Below, in pieces: positions 1-7,647 of a stretch of DNA of 64,000 nucleotides. The notes beneath the pieces are model-generated. The model was given only the letters and a program-made list of their open reading frames with translations. It was not told the DNA's origin and made no database searches. The first letter of the stretch is position 1; every line of letters begins with the position of its first letter. Location: the NCBI RefSeq assembly GCF_003390325.1, contig NZ_QUOK01000008.1, positions 186,001 through 250,000 on the forward strand. The letters are read 5' to 3'. Source of the DNA: Rhodohalobacter sp. SW132 (lineage in GTDB: Bacteria; Bacteroidota; Rhodothermia; Balneolales; Balneolaceae). The translations under genes were made by a program, and so were the position numbers.

Positions 1-2130
1 TAAAGCACCCCATCGCATTTTAATGTGCTGATTTTGTCCGCCGATCGGGTTCGCCGATCCGTGCATCACGTGAGCGGTAGTCAGGCCGCCGGCGATTTGC
101 CGGTACATCCAGATGTTGTTGATGTTAAGTACATCACCCAGCCGAACTTCCGGCACGATTGCATTTCCTACTTCATTTACGCCATCGGTTCCGGAATGGA
201 TGTGGGCATCAATCAGCCCGGGAGTAACGTGCTTGCCTTCGGCATCAATGACAACCGCATTGCCCGGTGCACTCAGGTTTTGTCCAACTTCGGCTACTTC
301 CCCGTTGCGGATCAGCAGATCTGCATTCTCAAGAATTCCCTGGTCGCCCATGGTCCAGATTGTAGCATTTTGTACAAGTACAGCTGAGGGCTGATCGGGT
401 ATCGATTCGCGGCCGTATTCCATACTTGGACGGATATCAGCAAGTTCAAGTGTCCGTTCCGGCAGTGAGATCTCTTCGGGCTGATCCTGTTCCCCGGCAG
501 CCGTTCGCTCGCCGGTAAAACTGATCCGATCACCGTCCGGCATCTCTGCCCAGCCGATCAGTTCATCACCGGAAATGGATGCTGTCAGGCGTATTCTTCC
601 GGTCATCTCAAGCTCTTCTCCGGGGAATGTAGCTCTGAATCTCCGGGCCTGCTCTTCAACCGATACGGCGGATAGATCAATCTCTTCTCCGTTGATTGTA
701 ATGGTTCCGTTCAGACTGCCGACAGTTCCCTTCACTTCAATCACACCTTCAACATCTCCTGCAGATACGGCCCATTCACCTCTTGCATCAATGGTCGCCG
801 CCGGATTTACCCGGTAATGATCTCCATCAACCCAAACATCAAGAATTTTTGCCTCTGTATGAAACAGGTCGCCATTTGTGATAATCAGATTTGCGGCTTT
901 CCCCTCTTCAAGAGTTCCGTGGGTATCGCTGATTCCCAGCAGGCTGGACGGGTTGATCGTCAGAGCAGCGAGCGCTGTTTCGGCATCGAGGCCGGCATGA
1001 ACAGCTTTTCGAACGTTTGGAAGAAAATCGGAAAGATTATTAAGCCCGTCTGTAGTAAACGAAAAGAGGAGCCCGGCTTCGGCAATTCTCGCAGGATTTT
1101 CCGGTGCAAGATACCAGTGACGAAGCGTTGAGAGGTTTTCTCCAAGAGCATTTTCGGGACTGGTAACATCCGGTTTCTCCGGAAATGCGAGCGGCAGGAT
1201 CAGCGGTATGTCACGGCCTGACAAATAATCGACAATTCTGTACTCATGCCCGCTTCCCCGAATCCACGGCGTGATGTTAAATTCTTCCGTTAGACGGAGG
1301 CTTCTTAAGACTTCCTCTTCACTGTTTACGGCAAATAACATGGGCTGATTTCCCTGTGCCGCATCCCCAAGAGCGGCCAGCGCGGCATTCGATTCCGGAC
1401 GATTAAGGCCCTGGGGATTTGACCGGTATGTGTCATGTGCAGTTTGATACCAATCTGCATCATACAGAGTCTGACGGATGAATGCGATTCCGCCAATTGC
1501 CGAGGTTGGATAACTGTAACCAAGCGACCAGCTTCGGGTCAGTGACGCCCCCTGTGCTACCCTGTCCCGGATCACACGGTCTGATACCGAACCATTTCCC
1601 AGGCTCATTACTGCAGAATGGCCTTTAAAAATTCCGAGCGGAGGCACTGAATTTGCCGCTGTGAACCCGAGCTTTCGGAGCTCTTCACTTCCATCATCCT
1701 CCAGCTCATACTCTCCTTCGGCCGTTAAGTGCGCTCGAAGCTGAACATTCCAGGAGAGATTTCCGCGATCCAGATCTTCCCGTGGATTCTGCATTCCAAC
1801 TTCCGTATACGGGTCGATAAATCCGGGATAGATCGTTTTCCCTTCCAAATTCCACACCCGGGCGTCGGCGGGCGGCTCAATACCCGTACCAACCTGATCA
1901 ATTACGCCTCCCCGAACCACAATCGTTGCATTTTCAAGCGTTTCTCCGGGTGAAACCACAACCGTAGCATTCGTAAATGCATGAACTGACGGTGAGCTGT
2001 CCTGAATGCCGTTTACAGGTGAAGTTTGTGCACACGCGTTCAGCGGCAGTAAAAGTGCGGCTATAAAAAGTGTGAAGATCCTGCAGCCTGAAAACAGGCG
2101 CTGTTTAATCCGACGGTATCTGTTATCCAT
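1..2130 (-). CDS. Tandem amidohydrolase lipoprotein, 3' end beyond window
   Basis: This is an open frame from an ATG at 2128-2130 down to base 1, 710 codons with no stop, so the C-terminus lies outside the window. The N-terminus is basic, then hydrophobic, with a lipobox ending LNAC (Cys about residue 33), so the protein is probably lipid-anchored. Two imidazolonepropionase-like amidohydrolase modules follow. The first (about residues 50-440) has the composite-domain start 'NATVVV' and the strand 'GKTIYPGFIDP' but reads PYTEVG where the metal-binding HxH should be. It ends with the usual 'GTLEEGKAANLII' segment. After a beta-rich linker (about 450-600) the second module begins and has an intact DAHIHSG motif near residue 642. 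The family is common in Bacteroidota and related groups; the substrate is unknown. The likely reading is one catalytic C-terminal domain and one degenerate N-terminal domain. Confidence 0.85.
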   Translation of the reverse strand, partial: MDNRYRRIKQRLFSGCRIFTLFIAALLLPLNACAQTSPVNGIQDSSPSVHAFTNATVVVSPGETLENATIVVRGGVIDQVGTGIEPPADARVWNLEGKTIYPGFIDPYTEVGMQNPREDLDRGNLSWNVQLRAHLTAEGEYELEDDGSEELRKLGFTAANSVPPLGIFKGHSAVMSLGNGSVSDRVIRDRVAQGASLTRSWSLGYSYPTSAIGGIAFIRQTLYDADWYQTAHDTYRSNPQGLNRPESNAALAALGDAAQGNQPMLFAVNSEEEVLRSLRLTEEFNITPWIRGSGHEYRIVDYLSGRDIPLILPLAFPEKPDVTSPENALGENLSTLRHWYLAPENPARIAEAGLLFSFTTDGLNNLSDFLPNVRKAVHAGLDAETALAALTINPSSLLGISDTHGTLEEGKAANLIITNGDLFHTEAKILDVWVDGDHYRVNPAATIDARGEWAVSAGDVEGVIEVKGTVGSLNGTITINGEEIDLSAVSVEEQARRFRATFPGEELEMTGRIRLTASISGDELIGWAEMPDGDRISFTGERTAAGEQDQPEEISLPERTLELADIRPSMEYGRESIPDQPSAVLVQNATIWTMGDQGILENADLLIRNGEVAEVGQNLSAPGNAVVIDAEGKHVTPGLIDAHIHSGTDGVNEVGNAIVPEVRLGDVLNINNIWMYRQIAGGLTTAHVMHGSANPIGGQNQHIKMRWGAL

Positions 2131-2617
2131 AAACCCTAAGTATTTTGTATTGATATTAAATGTATTTGCCAGTCCCCGGTGGCGCGGTTCGTCCATATCA
2201 CAACCGATTGATAGTACCTACCATTCATGGGGCCATTTCAGGCAACATTCCACTAATAAATAATGTAATCATCTATTTGTTGAATGAAGGTATTCATTAT
2301 CAGCAGATGCAGCGGAATGTAACCGAAAATCAAATGCCGTACAATTTTGTTGAAAATAGTGTTTGGCTAAAGAGAATGAAGCTAAAAGATGTAAATGGGC
2401 ATAGAAAATTAAGTAGCAGTCAATCGGTTTACAACACGTTTGATTCATTTCGAACCCAGGGAAGAAATCATGGTAATCCTAATCAACCCTTCGAACTGAT
2501 TGCTCCTCATATATTTCCGCATCTGGTATACATCATAATTTATTTTTAGGAACCTCCTCTTCTACACGCACAAAATTTAATAATCACAGTGTAATAACGA
2601 CTATTATTTATCTTATT

Positions 2618-2627
2618 GAAGCGCTTC
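2618..2627. promoter_or_regulatory. Upstream AAGCGCTT palindrome (putative operator)
   Basis: GAAGCGCTTC is a perfect 10-base dyad. A second dyad with the same 8-base core lies 45 bases downstream, centre to centre. The shared core and the position before the nitrite/nitrate operon suggest a paired binding site. The regulator is unknown. Confidence 0.4.
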
Positions 2628-2655
2628 CATTTACTTTTTAATTGTAAAAAATGAG

Positions 2656-2682
2656 TTGACAAAAAGCGCTTTTCTTTATGAA
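2656..2682 (+). promoter_or_regulatory. Candidate promoter with embedded AAGCGCTT palindrome
   Basis: TTGACA at 2656-2661 is followed 15 bases later by TATGAA (2677-2682). The spacer contains the perfect 12-base palindrome AAAAGCGCTTTT (2662-2673). A protein bound there would cover the promoter. The spacing is short for a sigma70 promoter, so the promoter call is weaker than the palindrome itself. Confidence 0.35.
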
Positions 2683-2697
2683 AAGAGATATTATTGT

Positions 2698-2731
2698 TTG
2701 ACAAAATCATGTCTTCAATAAATAAATTTTG
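2698..2731 (+). promoter_or_regulatory. Candidate nirB promoter
   Basis: TTGACA at 2698-2703 is followed by TAAATTTTG at 2723-2731. The second element resembles the Bacteroidota -7 element (TAnnTTTG) with one extra base. It lies about 80 bases before the nirB start and downstream of both AAGCGCTT dyads. Confidence 0.35.
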
Positions 2732-2781
2732 AGTACAATCTTTAATGACATTATAATTTAAGGAGTTAGTATGCATTTGCA

Positions 2782-2795
2782 TTGATAATTGTCAA
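2782..2795. promoter_or_regulatory. CRP/FNR-like box TTGAT-AATT-GTCAA
   Basis: The half-sites TTGAT and GTCAA separated by four bases match the general CRP/FNR superfamily pattern TTGAT-N4-ATCAA with one mismatch. It lies 12 bases before the nirB ATG, inside the expected 5' leader. There it could act as a roadblock or be fortuitous. Confidence 0.3.
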
Positions 2796-2807
2796 TAATT
2801 TTATTTT

Positions 2808-5348
2808 ATGACTTCGAGCAATTCTGACAAATCAAATCCGGAGAGTAGTACTAAAAAAGTAATTGTTGTGGGAAACGGCATGGTCGGTTACAAGTTTTGT
2901 GAAAAGCTCCGACAAAAAGCAGCTCCAAATGAACTTGAAATTACAGTATATGGCGAGGAACCCCGGCCGGCTTACGACAGAGTTCATCTAAGCGATTTCT
3001 TCAGTGAAAAAAACAGTGAAGATCTGTTGATGGCTCCCCGAAAGTGGTATGAAGATAATGACATCACCCTGCATACCTCGCAGCTTGTGGTGGATATTGA
3101 CCGCGAAAACCGGTGCATCCTCACTCATAAAGGCAACCGGGACCTGTATGACAAATTAATCCTCGCTACCGGTTCCAGTGCATTTGTACCCCCGATAGAT
3201 GGCACGGATAAAGAGGGTGTTTTTGTATACCGCACGATTGAAGACCTGGAAGCTATTCAGCAATATGGACAAAAATGCAAACGGGTGGCTGTTCTTGGCG
3301 GAGGGCTGCTGGGACTTGAAGCGGCAAAAGCTCTGCTCGATATGGGCCTGGATACTTCCGTTGTAGAATTCGCTCCGCGGCTTATGCCCCGCCAGCTTGA
3401 CGAATCCGGAGCAGCTACCCTCCAGGAGAAACTTGAGAATCTTGATCTTGAAATTCTCACTGATAAACAAACGCAGAAAATTACGGGAAATGGGTCGGTG
3501 GAAAGTCTCAAATTTTCCGATGAAACCGAACTTAAGGTTGATATGCTGGTTATTTCTGCCGGAATACGACCCCGGGATGAATTAGCCAAAAAATGTGGCC
3601 TGGATACAGGCGGACGAGGTGGGATTCTGGTAAATGATTTAATGAAAACGAATGATGAATCCATTTACGCAATCGGAGAGGCGGCCTTACATAATGAAAT
3701 GGTATACGGACTGGTAGCGCCAGGATATGAAATGGCCGAAGTGGTAGCCTCGCAGATTGCAAACACTGACTACAAAGAATTCACTGGCTTTGATCTGTCA
3801 ACCAAGTTAAAGCTTGTTGGCATCGATGTGGCAAGTTTTGGGGATCCTTTTACGGAAAAGAACGCCATTCCCATTGTCTACCAGGACAGATTTAAAGGGA
3901 CGTATAAGAAAATTGTTGTTTCTGAAGACGGGAAAAAGCTGCTTGGCGGAATCCTGGTGGGAGATGCCCGCGCGTATACTCAACTCCATCAACGATTTAT
4001 AAATCAAATGGAGTGCCCTGAAAACCCTGAAGAATTGATTTTGGGCAACCGGGGAGAATCCGGAGGTGGAAATGGAGTCGAAGACCTGCCCGAGGATGCA
4101 CAGGTGTGTTCATGTGAAAATGTTTTGAAAGGGCAAATTACAGACCTCATCAAAAATGAGGATGTCACAGAAATGGGCGAAATCCGGGCTCATACGAAAG
4201 CTGGTACGGGTTGCGGCGGATGCACCCCCCTTGTAAAAGATTTGTTGAATCATACAATGGCAGAGATGGGTAAATCTGTAGACAAATCTTTGTGTGATCA
4301 CTTTGAATATTCCCGCCAGGAGTTATACGACATCATTAAAGTTAAAAACATTACCACGTATGATGATCTGCTTGATCAGTTTGGGAAAGGCGATGGCTGC
4401 GAAGTTTGTAAACCGGCAGTTGCTTCACTTCTGGCAAGTGCCTGGAACGACCTGATCATCAATCAGGATACGATTCAGGATACAAACGACCGTTTCCTGG
4501 CTAATATTCAGCGGGGCGGTACCTATTCGGTAATTCCCCGTGTACCCGGTGGTGAAATCACCCCTGATAAACTTCTTGTTATAGGCCAGGTGGCCAAAAA
4601 ATATGGTTTATATACCAAGATCACAGGCGGCCAGCGAATCGATCTGCTTGGTGCACGGGTAGACCAGCTGCCGGATATCTGGCAAGAACTGGTTGAAGCC
4701 GGATTTGAAAGCGGCCACGGTTATGCAAAAGCTTTACGAACCGTGAAAAGCTGCGTCGGCTCAACCTGGTGCAGGTATGGCCTGCATGATTCGGTTACGT
4801 TTGCCCTCGATATTGAAAAACGTTACCGGGGCCTGCGCGCACCGCATAAAATCAAAGGCGGCGTATCGGGATGCATCCGTGAATGTGCGGAAGCACGGGG
4901 AAAAGATTTTGGACTCATCGCTACAGAAAAAGGATGGAACCTGTATGTAGGGGGCAACGGCGGTTCCAAACCACAACACGCCATGCTTCTTGCCTCAGAT
5001 ATTGATGAAGAAACCTGCATACAATACCTGGATCGGTTTCTGATGTTTTACATCAAAACAGCAGAACCACTTACCCGCACTTCCACATGGATTAATAAAC
5101 TCGACGGCGGGCTCGAATACCTGAAAACAGTGGTCGTAGATGATGCCCTGGAAATTGGTGACGATCTGGAAAAAGAGATGCAAAGGCTGGTAGATGCATA
5201 CAAATGTGAGTGGAAAGAAGTGGTGGAGAATCCTGATCTGCAAAAGAAATTCCGGCATTTTGTCAATTCCGATGACCCGGATCCCACTATAAAATTCAAA
5301 GAATACAGAGAACAAAAAGTCCCGGAAGGATGGGGAGAAACCACATAA
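2808..5348 (+). CDS. nirB: Nitrite reductase [NAD(P)H], large subunit
   Basis: The enzyme reduces nitrite to ammonium in the cytoplasm using NAD(P)H, FAD, Fe-S clusters and siroheme. At 846 residues it has the normal NirB length. In order it has an FAD fold (VVGNGMVG, about 20-27), an NAD(P) fold (VLGGGLLGLEAA, about 162-173), a BFD-type [2Fe-2S] domain with C434, C436, C469 and C472, and the second BFD-like repeat seen in E. coli NirB (GCEVCKP, about 530-536). Next come the ferredoxin-like half domain and the siroheme/[4Fe-4S] ligands C649-x5-C655 and C689-x3-C693. All expected ligands are present. It is first in a co-directional run with nirD, the transporter and nitrate reductase, so the role is assimilatory. 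Confidence 0.95.
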   Translation: MTSSNSDKSNPESSTKKVIVVGNGMVGYKFCEKLRQKAAPNELEITVYGEEPRPAYDRVHLSDFFSEKNSEDLLMAPRKWYEDNDITLHTSQLVVDIDRENRCILTHKGNRDLYDKLILATGSSAFVPPIDGTDKEGVFVYRTIEDLEAIQQYGQKCKRVAVLGGGLLGLEAAKALLDMGLDTSVVEFAPRLMPRQLDESGAATLQEKLENLDLEILTDKQTQKITGNGSVESLKFSDETELKVDMLVISAGIRPRDELAKKCGLDTGGRGGILVNDLMKTNDESIYAIGEAALHNEMVYGLVAPGYEMAEVVASQIANTDYKEFTGFDLSTKLKLVGIDVASFGDPFTEKNAIPIVYQDRFKGTYKKIVVSEDGKKLLGGILVGDARAYTQLHQRFINQMECPENPEELILGNRGESGGGNGVEDLPEDAQVCSCENVLKGQITDLIKNEDVTEMGEIRAHTKAGTGCGGCTPLVKDLLNHTMAEMGKSVDKSLCDHFEYSRQELYDIIKVKNITTYDDLLDQFGKGDGCEVCKPAVASLLASAWNDLIINQDTIQDTNDRFLANIQRGGTYSVIPRVPGGEITPDKLLVIGQVAKKYGLYTKITGGQRIDLLGARVDQLPDIWQELVEAGFESGHGYAKALRTVKSCVGSTWCRYGLHDSVTFALDIEKRYRGLRAPHKIKGGVSGCIRECAEARGKDFGLIATEKGWNLYVGGNGGSKPQHAMLLASDIDEETCIQYLDRFLMFYIKTAEPLTRTSTWINKLDGGLEYLKTVVVDDALEIGDDLEKEMQRLVDAYKCEWKEVVENPDLQKKFRHFVNSDDPDPTIKFKEYREQKVPEGWGETT

Positions 5349-5435
5349 TAGTCGTTAGTGACTAAAAGGACCACTTTATAAGCTTTGTTTGCACTGATTG
5401 TGTATTCCTATCTGATTAACAAAAAACCTGCTATC

Positions 5436-5783
5436 ATGATGAATTCGGTTAAAGAAGCAGCAACCTGGTATAAAGCTGCACCTGTTAAAGAGTTTCCGCG
5501 TAACGGTGGATTATGTGTGAAAATTGACGACCTCCAGGTCGCCGTATTTAATTTCACGTCTCGTAATGAGTGGTTTGCCTGTCAGAATTTATGCCCGCAT
5601 AAATTACAAATGATTCTCTCACGGGGGATGATCGGAGATAAAAACGGTATCCCAAAAGTAGCCTGCCCTTTTCATAAAAAAACATTTTCCCTCGAAACGG
5701 GAGAAAACCTGGACGGTGAAGAGTATTCACTGCAAACTTTTCCGGTTAAAGTAGAAGCCGGTTATGTATATGTGGGGATATAA
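5436..5783 (+). CDS. nirD: Nitrite reductase small subunit, Rieske-type
   Basis: This 115-residue partner of NirB starts 87 bases after nirB. I chose the ATG at 5436; an upstream TTG at 5385 would add an unlikely hydrophobic extension. The Rieske fold is clear, and both ligand pairs are intact: C53-P-H55 and C77-P-F-H80. E. coli NirD has lost these ligands, so this protein is closer to the NasE/Rieske-bearing small subunits and probably holds a real [2Fe-2S] cluster. A four-residue 'GDKNGIP' loop separates the two motifs as in other small subunits. Confidence 0.92.
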   Translation: MMNSVKEAATWYKAAPVKEFPRNGGLCVKIDDLQVAVFNFTSRNEWFACQNLCPHKLQMILSRGMIGDKNGIPKVACPFHKKTFSLETGENLDGEEYSLQTFPVKVEAGYVYVGI

Positions 5784-5879
5784 AATGTACCCATACAGGA
5801 TCAGAAGAGAATCAGAAAGAGTAAAAACCTCCGTGACAAAATCTGTTACTAAATCGAACCCTTTTATAATTCTGTCGTT

Positions 5880-7304
5880 ATGAAAGATCGAAATACCGTT
5901 AAAGCTCCGAAAATCAATTTGTTCAGTTTGAGAAGCCCTCAAATGCGAACGTTCCATATCACCTGGTTTTCTTTTTTCCTCTGTTTTTTTGGATGGTTTG
6001 GCATTGCACCGCTTATGGCTGTTGTCAGGGAGGAGTTATCACTGACACAGACTCAGATTGGCAATACAATTATTGCTTCCGTTGCCATTACCATATTCGC
6101 CCGGTTGCTCATCGGCTGGCTTTGTGATCGTTACGGGCCAAGAATTACCTATACGGCCCTGCTTGTCTTCGGTTCTATACCGGTTATGCTGATTGGCCTG
6201 GCAAACAGTTACGAATCATTCCTCCTATTCAGATTGGCCATTGGTGTTATCGGAGCCGCGTTCGTCATCACCCAGTATCACACCTCTATGATGTTTGCTC
6301 CAAACGTAGTAGGCACGGCAAATGCTACAACAGCCGGATGGGGAAATCTCGGCGGCGGCGTAACTCAAATGATCATGCCTCTGATTTTTGGAGGCTTCCT
6401 GGCACTCGGTTTCACAGATGCTATATCCTGGAGGTTAGCGATGGTAGTTCCGGGCATAGCCATGCTGGTGATGGCTGTTATTTATTATAATTTCACACAG
6501 GATTATCCTGAAGGGAATCTTAGCGACTTAAAAAAGCTGAACCCTGAAAAATATGATGCACAATTCAAAGAGAGTAATAACGCATTTGGAAAGGCAGTAA
6601 AAGATTACAGGGTGTGGGCCCTCTTTTTAATATATGGAGCCAGTTTTGGAGTAGAATTAACAATCTACAATATCGCTGCCATTTACTATATCGACACGTT
6701 TGGTATGGATTTAAAAACGGCAGGTTTGATAGCAGGCCTTTTCGGTTTGATGAATATTTTTGCCCGGTCTACAGGCGGCTACCTGGGCGACCGGTTTGGG
6801 CTCAAATTTGGATTACGGGGCCGTGTATGGTTTTTGTTTGGGATTCTTTTTCTCGAAGGAGTTACACTTATTCTGTTTTCTCAAATGTCAGTGCTTCTCT
6901 ATGCTATTGCCGCTATGATATTATTCAGCCTTTGTGTGCAAATGGCAGAGGGAGCGACCTATTCGGTTGTCCCTTTTGTGAATAAAAAGGCAGTAGGTGC
7001 CATTTCCGGTATCGTTGGAGCAGGTGGAAATACAGGTGCCGTGGCCGCAGGATTTTTATTCAGATATGAGGAATTTTCCTATTCGGACGCTCTTTTTATT
7101 CTTGGATGCATTGTACTGGTGTGTTCCTTTGCAGCTCTTCTGGTTCGTTTTTCAGCACGGGATGAAGTGGAAACCCGGCGCGAGTTAAACCTCTCGTTAA
7201 AGGCCTATTCCAACGGTCAAAAAGAGATGAAAAACGGTTTTGATCCGAATATCAAACCTGTACCTGAAGAGAGTGAGAAAGCAGAAGTGGAGTCAGTTAA
7301 TTGA
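5880..7304 (+). CDS. narK: NarK/NasA-type nitrate/nitrite MFS transporter
   Basis: This is a 474-residue inner-membrane carrier of the nitrate-nitrite porter family with about 12 hydrophobic segments. Both family signatures are present: GWGNLGGGVTQ near residue 153 and GIVGAGGNTGAV near residue 377. The substrate-binding arginines are visible in helix 2 (FARLLIG) and helix 8 (FARSTGGYLGDR). The gene follows nirD after 96 bases. With an assimilatory reductase set around it, nitrate uptake is the most likely direction. A hydrophilic tail of about 50 residues closes the protein. Confidence 0.93.
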   Translation: MKDRNTVKAPKINLFSLRSPQMRTFHITWFSFFLCFFGWFGIAPLMAVVREELSLTQTQIGNTIIASVAITIFARLLIGWLCDRYGPRITYTALLVFGSIPVMLIGLANSYESFLLFRLAIGVIGAAFVITQYHTSMMFAPNVVGTANATTAGWGNLGGGVTQMIMPLIFGGFLALGFTDAISWRLAMVVPGIAMLVMAVIYYNFTQDYPEGNLSDLKKLNPEKYDAQFKESNNAFGKAVKDYRVWALFLIYGASFGVELTIYNIAAIYYIDTFGMDLKTAGLIAGLFGLMNIFARSTGGYLGDRFGLKFGLRGRVWFLFGILFLEGVTLILFSQMSVLLYAIAAMILFSLCVQMAEGATYSVVPFVNKKAVGAISGIVGAGGNTGAVAAGFLFRYEEFSYSDALFILGCIVLVCSFAALLVRFSARDEVETRRELNLSLKAYSNGQKEMKNGFDPNIKPVPEESEKAEVESVN

Positions 7305-7373
7305 AGCGGGTGATTCACCATGAAATTTAATTATAAGTGGTTTAATTCTCCGACCCTCTGGCACGGAAAGGAT

Positions 7374-7624
7374 AAAAGTCTCCCTTTGAGAGGGTGTGAG
7401 GAAATACTTAATAAAGAAGATATCGGCCATTTATTTTTACCACGAAAACGCAAAGCCACGAGGGTACACGAAGTATAACAAAATCAAATTACTAGCCTTC
7501 GTGATTCCTAATGTCATCGTGACTTCGTGGTAAAGTAGAATGTGTTTTTTAAATGCTTGTTGATTTATTTTCTCACAGCCTCTCGAAGGGGAAGCGATCC
7601 CGCCAGCTGTCGAAGGGACACTCC
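7374..7624. repeat. Inverted-repeat element, copy A (diverged, reverse orientation)
   Basis: The left arm (7374-7400, AAAAGTCTCCCTTTGAGAGG...) is inversely repeated at 7572-7592 (CTCACAGCCTCTCGAAGGGG). The outer right end, read on the minus strand, begins GGAGTGTCCC as copy C does. The interior holds nested dyads: TACCACGAA (7438-7446) with TTCGTGGTA (7524-7532), and CACGAAG (7467-7473) with CTTCGTG (7498-7504). It fills the 343-base gap between the transporter and nitrate reductase genes and has no coding capacity. Confidence 0.6.
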
Positions 7625-7647
7625 TTAGAAACTCATAATTGATAAAT

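Larger units (their letters stand above)
2131..2807. other. Divergent regulatory region upstream of nirB
   Basis: This 677-base AT-rich spacer lies between the divergent amidohydrolase and nitrite reductase genes. The half near the amidohydrolase holds only short frames without family resemblance. The last 200 bases carry promoter-like TTGACA elements, two palindromes with the core AAGCGCTT, a CRP/FNR-like dyad and a four-codon frame; these are listed separately. Confidence 0.6.

Noticed and set aside
2160-2549. 129-codon frame in the nirB upstream region
   Set aside because: The composition and predicted protein look random, there is no family likeness, and it overlaps another frame.
5385-5435. 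Upstream TTG start for nirD
   Set aside because: It adds 17 hydrophobic residues not seen in the family; ATG 5436 fits better.
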